Origin: Bugula neritina
Taxonomy: Eukaryota; Bryozoa; Gymnolaemata; Cheilostomatida; Bugulidae
Assembly: GCA_964035545.1 (NCBI GenBank)
Contig: CAXIUT010000053.1
Span: 1 to 46,579 of the forward strand
Direction: 5' to 3'
DNA length: 46,579 nt
This document shows, in pieces, positions 22,385 to 36,342 of this stretch. How positions within the stretch are numbered: position 1 is the stretch's first letter; each line of letters starts with the position of its first letter. The translations under genes were made by a program, and so were the position numbers. The notes below the pieces were generated by a model that saw nothing but the letters and a program-made list of their open reading frames with translations, was not told the DNA's origin and did no database searches.

Positions 22385-24168
22385 GATGAATAAATTTAAT
22401 AATATTACTGGGGTTGGGGTTGGGGTTGGGGTTGGGGTTGGGGTTGGGGTTGGGGTTGGGGTTGGGGTTGGGGTTGGGGTTGGGACACCTATAAAATAGA
22501 GATATCTGATTTTTGACTTTGCTCTATTTTAGCTCTTCTTTACTCTTCAATAGGAGTACGATGGATGTGTAAATCCATTAAAGGTGAAAAACGATTTAAA
22601 GCTTCAATTAATTCTTGTTGTTTATGCTACAAATTTTGCTTTAAACTTTGAATCTTCTGACTGGCCATCAATAACTAATCTGCTTTGTTTTTCTTTAACT
22701 CTTCAATCATTGATTAGTAGTGAAGAATCAACTCTTTTATTTCGATATCTTACTCTTCATCGTCGATATGTCCTTGAGAGACAGCCAGTTATTCTTTGAC
22801 GATAGGAAGACCACTAGGTCCAATAGCTTCTATACTACCTTTCTTTTCCATTGAGTGAGCTTTGATAATACTGCTTCCTTGAGCATCATCAATATCTTTA
22901 AGAGAACTAGAAGAGTATGAAGAAATATTCATTCCTGATCTTCTTTTAACTCTTGATTCAGTCATCACTTTGGACATTTATTTGGAATGATCTTAGTGCA
23001 TTCGATTAAGGTTATCTTTCAGTTCTTCTATTTCCCTATCTTTGACTTGATTTTGTTCTTTGACATGACTTAGTTATCTTAAAATACTATCTAGTTAGTT
23101 TAAGCGAGTAGCAAGTTCTTCTTGAAGATTGGCTTCAGCTTATTTGAAACCCATTATATCTTCTCTATGATCTCTTTAAAGTTTATCCATTTATCTTTAT
23201 TTTTATTTCAATTGTTCTTCATGATCGATTTTTACTTTAAAGATGGTTTCTTAAAATCTTTTTTAACTATTTTAAGCTTGTTTTTTCAATTTAAGCATTT
23301 CTTTTGTAAAAGATTCAATACTAATATTTTTTTATAAAAGTTCTTAAGCTAATCTAGTCATTTATTTCTCCATAAAGTGATTATTTTATTTACAATATGA
23401 AAGTATACCAATAGTCCTTGACTTTTATAGTTATTTCTTATTTTAAGCATGCTGTATCTATCTGTTTTTTTAGGTTTCAACTGACATTAACTGATTTCTG
23501 AGAATATTATTTTCAGAGATCATATTTTCAATATTTACACTATATTCTGATTATTTTTGTTGACTCAAATAAACCAAATGTTGGTTCTCTCTTTCTTTCT
23601 AACTTAAAAGCTTTTTAGCCAGTTAGAGTTCAGTCACTACTTTTCTTAATTCATCACTTAAGTTTCTTCTTAAAAACTATGTTTCTTCATTTGTAGCTGT
23701 TAAACATTTTCTTTTTAAGTTATCTAGCTCTTCATTCTTACTTGCCTCAATCATTGCTATTTTTTTAGCCATACTGCTAATTTGTTCTCTCAATGTTTGA
23801 CTTTCTCTTTAATAGCCATCTCTCAATAATTTAATATCCCTTTCTTGACTTTACAGTTGAACTTCTTTTGCTTTATTTTGAGCGATAGCTGTAGCAGAGA
23901 TTGATCTCATATTACGTTCCAGCTCTTCTTTTTCTTGTTGAAGTCTTATATTTTAAGCATATTTATAGTTTTATCCCTCTTTAGTCCTCACAAATTAATG
24001 AGCCAGTCGCTAGTTTTATTTTTCAAGAACTTGATTTTGATAGACAAGAGAATTAGATAACCTAAACGCATTATTTTCTTCTAGAATTACTTCTAGAGGT
24101 TTAGTGTAGAACTTTTAATCAAGAGTACGAACAGGAGAGGATGTTCGATATCTACTTGGACTAGACAT
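22372..24168 (-). CDS. Coiled-coil protein whose 3' end runs through a telomeric array
   Basis: Intron-free frame of 598 codons. It begins MSSPSRYRTSSPVRTLDQKF, followed by about 550 residues of nearly continuous heptad coil (for example QQEKEELERNMRS and SKNEELDNLKRK), typical of basal-body or axonemal structural proteins. Near the C terminus the frame enters internal telomeric array 2 (22410-22484), giving twelve or so Gln-Pro pairs, and stops eleven codons later at TGA 22374-22372. That stop lies inside the next gene's start region, which is odd for a eukaryote. The native stop was probably lost or displaced when the array appeared. Confidence 0.8.
22410..22484. repeat. Internal telomeric array 2 (GGGGTT on + strand)
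   Basis: Seventy-five bases of perfect GGGGTT units (twelve plus GGG), with no irregular units, in the same orientation as array 1 and the right telomere. It is flanked by unique DNA on both sides. Confidence 0.97.
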
Positions 24169-24313
24169 TTTAATAATAAAATTATATCAATCAAAATCCT
24201 TTAATAAAATCTATTTAATTATCTTCTTTTATCTATTAATATCACATTGAATGATAGATAATTTATTATTGTTTCTTTATTTTTTAAAATACAAAGATAA
24301 TATAAATTCAAAA

Positions 24314-24661
24314 ATGGCATAAGTTGCAGGAATAAAAAGTTCACTCGAGCAATTGGATACCTAAATCATTGGAATAAATAATGAATTATCTTAAAATTAA
24401 TTAACTCTACTCAATCTAAAGAACTAACGATCTCGATTATCTTCAATCTTCGAGGCAAGAGTTGAATAGACATAAAGAAATTTTAAAATTGATGTTGCTA
24501 AGTTCGAATAATAGATTAATCATCGATTCAATAATCATAACAACCTAATGAAAATGATGGAACTCAAAGTGGAATAAATTAGAACCAGCCAAGAAGAACT
24601 AGCTATCAGTCTAGCAAGAATTGATTAAAAAGTCAAAGAAATGCAAGAAATGCTCGGATGA
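24314..24661 (+). CDS. Short coiled-coil protein, 115 residues
   Basis: ATG to TGA without intron. Starts MAQVAGIKSSLEQLDTQIIG and forms a likely coiled coil across the whole length, with a Met-rich centre (NLMKMMELKVEQIR) and a C-terminal KEMQEMLG. No other motif. It is divergent from the coiled-coil gene ending at 24168 (145 bp between starts) and tail to tail with the mutase gene. Confidence 0.7.
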
Positions 24662-24723
24662 TAGCGATTCGTTTATATTAATACTATTCGAATTAAGATT
24701 AATAGATATTTTTGGATATTCAA

Positions 24724-26507
24724 TCAGTTGAGGATCTTATTTTAGAGAACCAGGTCACGAACTTAGGCTGTTATAGCTTGAACTTGTTCTTTTGTTTATG
24801 CCTAAACATGCAATCTCAAAACATTTTAAGTGCCACTAGCTCTTAAGAATGCTTTTTTTCCTTTATGTTTTTAAACAATTTTTAAACTGCAGCTTGTAAT
24901 CCTTCAGGCTCGACTACTTTATCTTCTATTTGAGTAACTTTCATTTTTTATTTAGCTTTAACTGCTATTTTTGAGGTCAAACTTTCAAGATCTTTATATA
25001 AAGCTAAAGTATCGGAGTAACTTTTTTTCAAATAGAACAAAGCTACTTCAAAAAGAAGGAAAACACAGATAGCATCACCAACTGAAGGATTGCTTAATCT
25101 GCATACACAAACATAGAATTCTAAAAACTGAATATATTCTTCAAGTTCTTTTTTTAATTCAGGTTTGTTTGCAACTGCAGGAGATTCTAACAAAAATTGT
25201 TGAGTTTTAAGAAGAGACTATAACTTTTCAAGATAATCTTCATTAAAGATAACAGTTCCATGACCATTGGCTTCAAAATAAATTCCAATATCATAATGCT
25301 AAGCTTTTTAATGAAGATTTTTAACTCCAGTAGCAGCAAAGACAGGTTCCATTCCAAATGTGACTTTCAAGTATTCTGAAGAGGAATAGTTAGCATAGTA
25401 AGTTTGAATAAATCCAATAGTCGGTTTAACTGGAATATTGAGAAGAACTTATCCAGTATTATTTAATTTTTATGTTTTTTATCTTAAATCAGTTGATATT
25501 CTGTTAAAGAACTCAGTTAGGACAGTCCCTTCTCTATCACCATCAATCAGATTTAACTTTCCACCTTATTCAGTACTAAATAGACAATAAATTACTAAAA
25601 TACAATTCGATCTGCATCTCCATCAAAAGAAAGATATGAATTATGCTATCTTTTTTAAAATGTTCTTGGAAATAGTTTATTTGTTTTAACGTAATCAGCA
25701 CCACAATCCAAATTCAAAAATTCATGATCAGAAGCATTTTTTAATTAAGCATTGATATACTTGTTGACTAAGTTGCTGAAATGAGGCATGGCTGAGGCTC
25801 CAACTCCATTAGCACAATCTATAGTTCTTGAAATAGGATTTTTCCAACCAAGATAATCAGCTGCTTTGATAAAATATCCACTAAATACTTTCCAAAATTG
25901 TTATCTTACTTCCTATGTATCTTTGATCTCTTTTTTAAGAGTTACATTAGCATAGTAAACTAAATAAAATGATTTTTACCATAGAATTGTAGTTGAGGAG
26001 TAGTTGCTAGGTGAAAGTTTAAAGGTTGACTGGCTTGAGACTTGATTCCATCTCCCAATAAATCAAGTAAAGGTTATGTTGATGGTCTTGAATCTCCACC
26101 AATGAAAACAGTAACTCCAGATTAATAAACTGTAAAACCTTTCTTAACCAAAAACTATTTGAATTGTTTGACTGCTTATTCCAAATTACGTTAATTAACA
26201 AACTTTTATACTTATGGCTCGATATCTTTTTAAAGCATATTTCCTCTGAAATTAGTTATTTTCACTCCATTATCTTCTCTTTTATTGTGACTGGCTGATA
26301 TGACAACTCCAAGATGTTTATTAGGCTGGGTTTTATTATAAGTAGCTACCATAGCTCCAACTCGAAAAGCAATCTTTATCAAAATAAACATACATATGGC
26401 ATATTGACAGCTAGATCTCTGAATCCGGCAGTTCCATACGCAGCAGGTTTGTTTAATTTATCAAATTCTGCTCTAAGTTACTTATCTTTCTCTATAAAGT
26501 TCATCAT
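24724..26507 (-). CDS. AGM1: Phosphoacetylglucosamine mutase
   Basis: Converts GlcNAc-6-P to GlcNAc-1-P on the way to UDP-GlcNAc. Landmarks in order: AYGTAGFRDLAVNMPY, the phosphoserine loop VVISASHNKREDNGVK, the metal loop GDADRIVF (Asp residues), LNLIDGDRE, the sugar loop FEANGHGTVIFNED, and the phosphate loop FLRASGTQNVLRLH. Three 20-nt introns (26374-26393, 25960-25979, 25576-25595) each restore a conserved block when removed. A -1 shift is needed at the A7 run on the coding strand (24853-24859) to reach the final loop; this could be a lost base or slippage. Product about 574 residues, close to family size. Confidence 0.92.
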
Positions 26508-26556
26508 TAAACAAATCTTAATTGTTATATAAGTTGAAATAATAATAAAACTTACA

Positions 26557-27703
26557 TCATACAGGTCTTAATTCTTGTAAATAACTCATTTCTATTCTTT
26601 TCAACTGTTTGATTCTATCGTCATGAACTATCTTGCCTATATGAGCAGGACTGCCTATTCCAGCTGGTTCTATCTTATCAGACTATTGTAAAAGTACTCT
26701 TGGTCTCATTTGACCTCTCAAAACATGTAAATGTTCATTAGCAGCCATTTTCTTTTGTTCTTTATTTCTCAAATCATTTTGATGAAGAATATCACTCTAA
26801 ATTAATCAGTTATTACCATTTATTGCATTTTCTTTCTTTAGTGGTTTAGCTATAAATATTTATCTATTGCTGCTTTGTATGTATTTTATTCAGTTTGTTG
26901 CTTAAGTACTCTTAAGTGATCTTCTTTTTATGCATATTTTTGATTTATTTATGCAGCTCTTAACTAAGATATTCTTTTGTTCAGATCATAACCTCCCTTG
27001 ACTGCCAATACCTATTACAAATATTTTTTATCAGCCTATGTTTGAGAGTTAATATCAGTCATTAACTTTTGTACTTCTGGATGTTTTTCTTGAAAATGTT
27101 TATTTCTCCACTGCTAGTAATAAGCATTTCTTCTTTGATTGAGTTCTTGATCTTCATAGGCTTTTTTACGATCGATCATTTCGGCTAATTATCGATCATA
27201 ACGCTTTTTTTATTGTCTTGCTTATTAAGCCATCATTCCCTCTTTGTAAAACTGTTTAATATTTTGTTTTTTCTACATTTAGTGTTCCTGGAAGGCTGCG
27301 ATATCATCACTATATCTTTTTTGAAGATGATAAGCATCAACATTTTGTGATTTAGTCATTATTTAATTTAAACTTAAGTTATTTACTTTTCTTGCTGCTT
27401 CGATATCTCTCTTTTTTTTACGTGATCGAGCTCTTAATCTTTCCTCTTCATTCTATATTATTTTAACAATACCCTCCAGAAAAGATCAACTTCTTTATTT
27501 TAACAATTTTACAGCTGTTTTGATATTTGTTTCTTTTCGAAATGTTTTTGTTGTTATCTTTCCATTATTTGAGCTAATAATCTTTTCTTCATAGCTTCGT
27601 TTTGTTTCAACTGCTGCTCCTATTCATTGTATATATTTTAAAACTTCTAGAAGATGCTATTGGGTAGTGAACGACCGACATTACTTCGTCTGCTATCTTA
27701 CAT
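26557..27703 (-). CDS. Coiled-coil protein, likely ciliary or cytoskeletal
   Basis: 368 residues after removing two 20-nt introns (27453-27472 and 26797-26816). It is Gln/Lys/Arg-rich with long charged helices (DIEAARKVNNLSLNQIM, AEMIDRKKAYEDQELNQRR). The C terminus is more ordered (HVLRGQMRPRVLLQQSDKIE, then IGSPAHIGKIVHDDRIKQL) and looks like the conserved part. Such trichoplein-like helical proteins often belong to axonemes or basal bodies; this is inference from composition. It ends 49 bp before the mutase start on the same strand. Confidence 0.75.
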
Positions 27704-27744
27704 AGTTTTATTTATTAAACTTTAAAATTATAAACATTAGGTTA

Positions 27745-28461
27745 ATGCCATCATTCAATGCATTAATAATCGTACTGTTTATTCTGATTCAACTTGTATT
27801 AGCACAGCCTGGCTATGGGAGATAATAGCCATATACTTACTAAACAGAATAGTATGATTAATATTCTTAAGAAGATCATCCTGAAGATTATCCTTAGTAA
27901 TGGTAAAGTGAAGAATAATTTTTTGATTAAGTTGATTCCTAGGAAAAATCAAAAGAAAAAAAGAGTAAAAATAAAAATAAACATAAATATAAAGATCGTA
28001 GTTAAGGTAGATCTAAATCTAAAAAAAAATCTAAAAAAGAATCTAAAAAGGAGAAAAGGTCACACTTATCAGCTTAAAATGCATCTCAATCAAAAGGAAA
28101 AAATTAGATAGCACTAATTATATTACTTTCTGTACTAATAATACTTGTTTCTTTTTTAATACTGAAGTCAAGATGTAAAAAACGGTAAGCACCAAAAAGT
28201 TAATAGGTATCAAATCATAATATTCATATCTAAGAACCAATACCCAAATAAGAATCTTTATCAAACAAATATATGGCTTAGAAAACGGTAATTATTCAAG
28301 AGACTAAAATGTAGGTAATAAAATAGCGTTTTTTGATAAAACCAATTTCAGAGAGTCAATAGGTGAATAAAACAAATACTTAATCTTAGCTTTCTAAATA
28401 ATAAAAATAGTTACGTTTAACTCCAACTTTTGGAGAATTTAGCTTTCGTAACAACCAATGA
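27745..28461 (+). CDS. Small type I membrane protein with charged ectodomain
   Basis: 238 residues, no intron. A signal peptide (MPSFNALIIVLFILIQLVLA) is followed by a Tyr/Gln/Asp-rich acidic stretch, then a strongly basic Lys/Ser stretch (KDRSQGRSKSKKKSKKESKK). One transmembrane helix (IALIILLSVLIILVSFLILK) and a basic cytoplasmic tail of about 95 residues follow. No known family. It is divergent from the coiled-coil gene, with only 41 bp between start codons. Confidence 0.75.
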
Positions 28462-28501
28462 TATCAAATTAATTCATTATAATCTGTTATTTTATATTCA
28501 A

Positions 28502-29556
28502 ATGTATTCTATTACTCCATCTGATCTCACTCCTCTCAATTAGTACCACCAAGAACTACAAAATAAACTTCAATAAACTGTCTAAGAACTATAAATACTC
28601 CAAACAAGTCAAGAAAAAACATTTAATATCACCTATCTTATTCAGATATTGCAAAATTGTCATGAAGCAATTGATCAATCAAGTAAAATTAGAATAAGTT
28701 AGATCATTTGATCAAATATTGCGAAATAATGATTGAAGAAAAAGATATTTTGAAGCAAAATTTAGAAGATGTTGTTAAATAGAAGCAAAAACTTGTTTCA
28801 GAAAATTATCATTTTTTAATCAATATCGAAGAATTGGAAAAATAAAAAATATAGTCGAATCATTTTATTTAATAGATATAGAAAAAAATAGAATAGAATG
28901 AAAAAACAGTCCAAAATAATATTAAAATAGATCTTAAAGAATAAATTTTAGCTATCTAAAATAATTATAAAACCCAAATAAAAGAAAAAGAAGATTACCT
29001 AAAATTACAAGATCTATAAATATAAAACCTTCAAAAATAACTATAAATATCTCAATAATATGCTAAATTAATACATGAGGAGTTGCAACTTTCTGAGTTA
29101 GTATTAGATGATTTATGGAAAGAAAAGAATAATGAAAATAATACAAAAATAAATAGATCAGTTGATACTTATTGTGCGAGTTAAACATCTTGTATAAATG
29201 AACCAATTAGTTAAAATTTTATTAGAGTTTAGTAAAGAAGAAGTAGTCTTATGCAAGATATCTGTCAAAGTGAGCTTATTTATTAATAAATCAAGTAAAC
29301 ATCTACATTTTTTAAGTAATATTAAATTGTTTATGAAATTTAAGAAAAAGATGAAAATCTTCAGCTATAAAGCAAACTTTCTCCTAACTTGTAGAGTTTA
29401 AAGACTAGAAATATAAATAAAACTGTTCAAAATTCGTTTATAGAGTAAAAATAAACATGTAATGCAAGTACTCAAACAAATAGTAACAATTCTTTATCTA
29501 AGTAGATCTATCTTTGGGCAAAAAATCACATAGTTACGAATCGTATATTAAAATGA
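28502..29556 (+). CDS. Coiled-coil protein, 344 residues
   Basis: One 20-nt intron at 28683-28702; without removal the frame stops at once. The N-terminal 200 residues are a likely coiled coil with Gln/Lys/Ile-rich heptads. The C-terminal 140 residues are Ser/Asn/Gln-rich with scattered Cys. No catalytic motif is visible. It is 40 bp downstream of the membrane protein gene and tail to tail, with a 39-bp gap, with the LRR gene. Confidence 0.72.
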
Positions 29557-29595
29557 TATATATTATTTTTGATACTTAATTAAAACAAAGAATAA

Positions 29596-32500
29596 TCAAC
29601 GTTTATGAACTTTAGTATTGGCATATGTCACATTTCCTCTTAAATCTGTTCCATGTACATACTTTCCGCTTCCTTATTCTAACTTGGTGACTTGCAGCTC
29701 ATTCTTTTTAGATGGAATTCCTTTAACATTCTTACATTAATCTCTCATCTGTTTAGCGTGTTTTAAGGAGTATAGCTTTACTAGATATTAGCGTTCAGTG
29801 ACTAATATTTTTTTATTATCAAGTTATTCTAAATATATGATTGAATACATAAATTTTTACAAAGGATAACCATGTAATCTCTGTATTTAGGTAGACTACA
29901 CAATGGATTATTTTTAAAATCCATTTTTTTGAGTCTTTACATTCCACCAAAAGGTTCAGAAAGAGCCTACATATCGCTTAGCATATTTTGTTTCAAATGA
30001 AGAGAACTTAAAACTTTAAAATGAACAAAATCTACATATTTAAACAAATACTTGAAATATCTCTAACTCGGTTATTCTAGCAAAAGAATGATTCAAGGCA
30101 ATAGGCCAGTGACTAGCAGGTTTATTCGTTAAAAGTCATAGGATATTTAGATTTTTGGTTGTTGATGTTGATCAGGTGAAGTTTTCTGTTTTTAGTGAGT
30201 CCTTCAAGACAGCTGATATGATTGTCACCAAGGAAAAGTTGTTCAAGTGACTGGAGAGTATCTAATCCAGTTATTTTAGATATTTAGTTAGAATCCATCT
30301 TGAGAATTCTTAATTTCGAGAGTTGTTATAAATTTTGTATCCTATAAATATGATTTCTCGTGAGGTGTAAATTTTGAAGTTGAAGGACTTTATTCATTTA
30401 GCAAATTTATGTTATTTACTTTTATTAAAGAGCCATCAAAGTTATTTTGTTTAAAGGTACTTTTTATTTACCTTTCAGAGTTATTCCTTTCAATAATATA
30501 GCTTAAGTTATTGGTTTTGATGGAAATTCTTTGATTTACTAATGTTTTTATTCTTACTGTTCTTATTTGATATGTATTTTTTACATTTTCTATTTGATTT
30601 ATTATTTTAAGATTTACTATTATTGTGCCTCTTGGATTTATTTTGCTGAACTTAGTACTGATTTTAAAATAGTTTATGGAAATATTTCATTTTATCCATT
30701 TTCTTTTGCTTGACAATTTATTGATACCATGATAGCTATACACTATTATGGAGTATATCCAAGTTCTACCAGCTACTATCCTTTCATAAAGGTAACTGTC
30801 TACCACTCATCGAATCCACTTTCAATAAAGATCTTTATCTTCTATGGAGTTAGATGATCACATAACTTATCGATCAGTTTCTACATTATTTATGCACCCT
30901 ACATTTGAATATTATAACTATAATAGTTTCTATAATTAAGATTTATATATGTATTTTAAGTATCATTTTCCGAAGTGATCTTTTACATTATTTTGTTTTA
31001 AAAACTTTTCATAGGAACTACCTCTTTAACTACTGTTGTTTTTTCTAAGTTATAATATTTTGGGTCTTTGCTTGTTTTACTGGGCTGGGAAATAACTTGA
31101 TGGTTCAAGGATTCTTTTTGATTCGAAGATAGGTCCTTCTCCTATTACAGTACTTTTATATATGCCTTGTTTTCCCATTGTTTCTAAATCACTTGTTTGA
31201 CTATTTTTGAAAGATTGATTAGCCCCTTTTGTTTAAACAGTTGTAAAGGCTTTACTTCTATACTGAGAAAAATCTTATCTTGAGTTGCAGTTAGAAAGAT
31301 TTCTATATGGACTTTGTCTGTCTTTATTGGATCGAGTGCTGATATCATTTCTAAAGCTGGTAGCTGATGGAATTTGCATGAATTGAGTATTTTGAGTTGA
31401 AATCATTTTAGGCTCAATATTGCTTTATTATCCCAGCTCACAATTCTTATAAGATTAATCTCTTAATTTAGTTTATAGCTCCCAGACTTAATCTTGAAAA
31501 GAAACTATTTCTTTCAGTTGATATCCAACCTGCTAGATAACTTCTAGTTCATTTAAATTGAATTTTTAAGCTGTTCTTTTAAAATTTGATTAGACTTATC
31601 TGTTTAAATATTTGACTTTGTTAACTACTTCATTTTTATGATTATTTTTGGGCATATTTTCAAGTCTTATTTTCATCTTTTTTATCTGTCCTGCTTGGTT
31701 TTAGCAAGTTTCTTTTAGGTTTCTAAGTTAAACTTTAGTTTTTTAATTTAAAAGACCTTCTTCTTTAAGTTTTTTCAATTCTGATTATAATTTATTCTTT
31801 TATTTTTGATATTGTTATCTCTACTTATTTAAAGTATTTTCCATTTTCTTCAAAGATTATCCAAGATTATTAATACTAGTTTGTAAGCTTTATCCTTTAT
31901 GATAAAGTTATTTATTTTCAATAACTAGATCATTAATATGAGACTATTTGCGTATATTTCTTCTTCTTTTTCATTAATTTGATTATTTAACTTAAATATT
32001 TAATCTTTTATTTCATTATTTTCTTGAATCAAAGGCTATAAAAACTTTAATTGTTCTTTAAGTTCATTTTATCTTCTTACTCCTTAAGAAATTTTATTGA
32101 TCATACTCTCCAATAGCTTACTTACATTTATTAATTTAAGTTAAACCTTGATTTATTCTTTAGTTTAGTTCATTTGCATACCTAGCTAGATCTTAAAACT
32201 TTCCTTTTTAACTTTGAATAGTTACGATAAGTTATTGATTTTGAATATCTTTATTATTAAGATCATTTCTACATTTTTAGAAGTCTCTCATGACATTATC
32301 AATATCATTTTTAACAATATCGTTTATTTTTCTTTATTCTTCAATAGCATTTTTATAGTTTTTATATTTCCTCTTCATTATCAGTTAATTTATTACGATA
32401 TTACTATATTTTTCTTTATTTATTTTGACTTATATTTTGACTTTATTCTTTTATTCTATTATTTTATCTACTTAATTATTGACATTGTTCACTCATCTTT

Positions 32501-33308
32501 CTTGCATTTTCTTATATTCTTATCAAATTATTTTTATCTTCATTTGAACTCTATTGCCATTTCCTAAGCTATCCTTATAAATTTTGTATTTAGTTATTTT
32601 TTGATTTATTATCTGATCGTAATTTATTTAATTCATTTTGACTTTTCAACATAGTTTCATTTAATCTTACTAATTATTGAGATATTAGTTTATTTTTATT
32701 TTTGATTATCTTTATTGATTTTCCATTTGATCTATTGTATTTTGAAGTATTCTCATCTCATTTTTCAATGAATCGTTTTCTTATCCATTGAATTTCGTAC
32801 ATTTCTATGTTCTCTATCTAAACTTTCAGTTTGCATTTTGGATTGATTTAATTAATCATAGAGTTAAGTACAAGATTTGTTCATTTTCTATACTTGATTT
32901 TTATATCTCTTTAGTTCTTATTCTAAACTTTTTGATTTTTTTAACTAATCTTCTAGTAAAATACATCTATCAGTAAGTTCTTTGATTTGAACATCATAGT
33001 TAAGATAGTTAGCAATATCTCTTTCTGCAGCTTTTTAAATTAACTCTTAAGTTTTCTACTTCTACTGAGAGTCTTTCATTTTAAATAGCTTGAAAAATCA
33101 CAATAAATTCTGCCTATTGGTTAAATCAATTTTATTTCGATAGTTCGGTAGATGTTCGATTCGAGATCTAGATAAAAAACAAAATACTCTTTCATGGTAT
33201 TTTAATTAAGTTTTTGACTGTAGTAGTAAAGATACCATTTTTACTATTGCTCATACTGTTCATAGAGGAACGACTTTTCTGATCAAATTCTCTCGAATAT
33301 TTATCCAT
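29596..33308 (-). CDS. Coiled-coil plus leucine-rich-repeat protein (frame breaks)
   Basis: Read on the minus strand, the N-terminal two thirds are a long coiled coil (for example DVQIKELTDRCILLEDQLKK and LNKLRSDNKSKNNQIQNLQG). A helical module near 30750-30950 (KLIDKLCDHLTPQKIKIFIE) follows, then SDS22-like leucine-rich repeats at 29900-30420 (LQNLHLTRNHIYRIQNLQQL, GLDTLQSLEQLFLGDNHI) and a capping tail ending HKR-TGA. The order suggests a ciliary or centrosomal scaffold. The coil is broken by several shifts, mostly one missing base in A/T runs. The start is either 33308 (MDKYSREFDQ, which needs joining) or 33079 (MKDSQQKQKT, in the main frame). Exons are not resolved individually. Confidence 0.65.
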
Positions 33309-33654
33309 TTAGAAATAATAATACACATTTAATCAAAACTAACGATTTATAATATCAAGATGGAAACTATTCACGTGATCTTCTTAACTTTTCATCTAAC
33401 TGTTGAAGAAGATTACTAGGTGGGTTATAAAATAAATCTTCCTACTTTTTTATACAATTATTTCGAATTACTCGAGATTCTATTATGGGAGCGTTAATGG
33501 CAGTTATTTCAGAATTTTTGTTATTTTTTATTCGGATTATGATATTGATTCTTTCTTATCTTTTTTATGTTTGGACTTTAATATTATTACATCTTTTCCT
33601 GTTTTTTTTGGTAATTATAATTCTTTTTTCAGTTAGTATTATTCAGGTTAGAGT

Positions 33655-34566
33655 TCAATTTTAAATCTAGAAAGGTTGAAATTCTTAAATTTGTTGCAGA
33701 TGTGGTTCCAACTGATGATATAAATAAGGATATCCTAGTCTTTTTTTAGGATTGCTTTGAAGTAGTAGTTCAACAATTTTGCAAATAGAAGGACTATAGC
33801 TTAGACTCTTTGCATAGTTGTAGAATTGTAAATGATATTTTTCATTTTATCGATATTGTTGCTAAGAAGTTGTTCATTGATTTCATTAGATAGTTGACAA
33901 TATAGATGGCTCATTCCTTGTAGTAAGGCCATTGAAAGGACAGTCATGCCGATTGAAAAAGATTAGCTTTGAACTGGATCAGTGCCATTTTGCATAAATC
34001 CTTTTTTCTTTTGTTCTAGTTATTCAGGAGAGAAGAATGTTTTAAATGATCTTTAGTTAAAGAGGTTAATATCATTAGGAAATGAAAGAAAATGTTAAGA
34101 CTTTAATTTGTCCTTAATTATTCATCATGATATTTTACGGTCTTAAGTCTCCGATTCTTTAGCCTAATGATCTACAATTTAATCCAACTTAAGATAAAGC
34201 ATAGAGTATATACCATAATTAACTTTATTAAAAACAGTGACAAGAAATAGATCTTTCTTCGATAAGTTTTTGCTAGATTAGATGAATAATTTTCATAGTG
34301 AATCTATTTATAAATTTATTTACCTGGAGTATTTCTCCACTTCCACACATACTACGTTCAATAACATTCCAGGTTTTAGGTACCATGATATGTTCGTTAG
34401 GAATATTTCTTAGTTAGACTACAAGATTTTACCATCTCTAGCGAATTCTGTTATGTCCAACTGACCTACTACAAACCAAAGTATCACTTCCATCTTTTGT
34501 AAGTACTTCTAGTGTTCGAAAGTAGTCGTGTTTGACGTTTTCTAGCTTTTTGTTTTAATTACCCAT
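33655..34566 (-). CDS. Protein-kinase-like protein, probably divergent
   Basis: Starts MGNQNKKLENVKHDYFRTLE, with an N-lobe-like segment holding EHIMVPKTWNVIERS. The C-lobe is recognisable: LWYILYALSQVGLNCRSLGQ, the catalytic loop GDLRPQNIMMNNQG (GDLRPQN for HRDLKPxN, so the HRD His and Arg are changed), an SPE in place of APE, and a C-terminal ICKIVELLLQSNPKKRLGYP like the helix I region. The changed HRD suggests a weak kinase or pseudokinase. Two or three single-base breaks occur between 33800 and 34200. A perfect GT...AG 20-mer at 34304-34323 can be read as intron or as coding; the coding reading keeps the downstream frame. Confidence 0.6.
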
Positions 34567-34588
34567 GTTGTTAGTTATAATTATAATA

Positions 34589-36257
<1,669 letters not shown>

Positions 36258-36342
36258 GATATATTCGTGATGGTATTAATTCTTATGATTATTTGTAATA
36301 TATAAACTCTATATTCTTTATTAAATCCCAAACAAATCCACA

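Noticed and set aside
32214-32567. Plus-strand frame rich in Ile, Phe, Leu and Tyr that looks like membrane helices
   Set aside because: It is the complement of the Lys/Asn/Glu-rich coiled coil of the LRR gene; AT-rich antisense gives false hydrophobic runs.
34304-34323. Perfect-looking 20-nt GT...AG intron in the kinase-like gene
   Set aside because: Keeping it as coding preserves the frame into the catalytic region (LWYILYALSQ, GDLRPQN). Removing it needs two further shifts. Left open rather than called.
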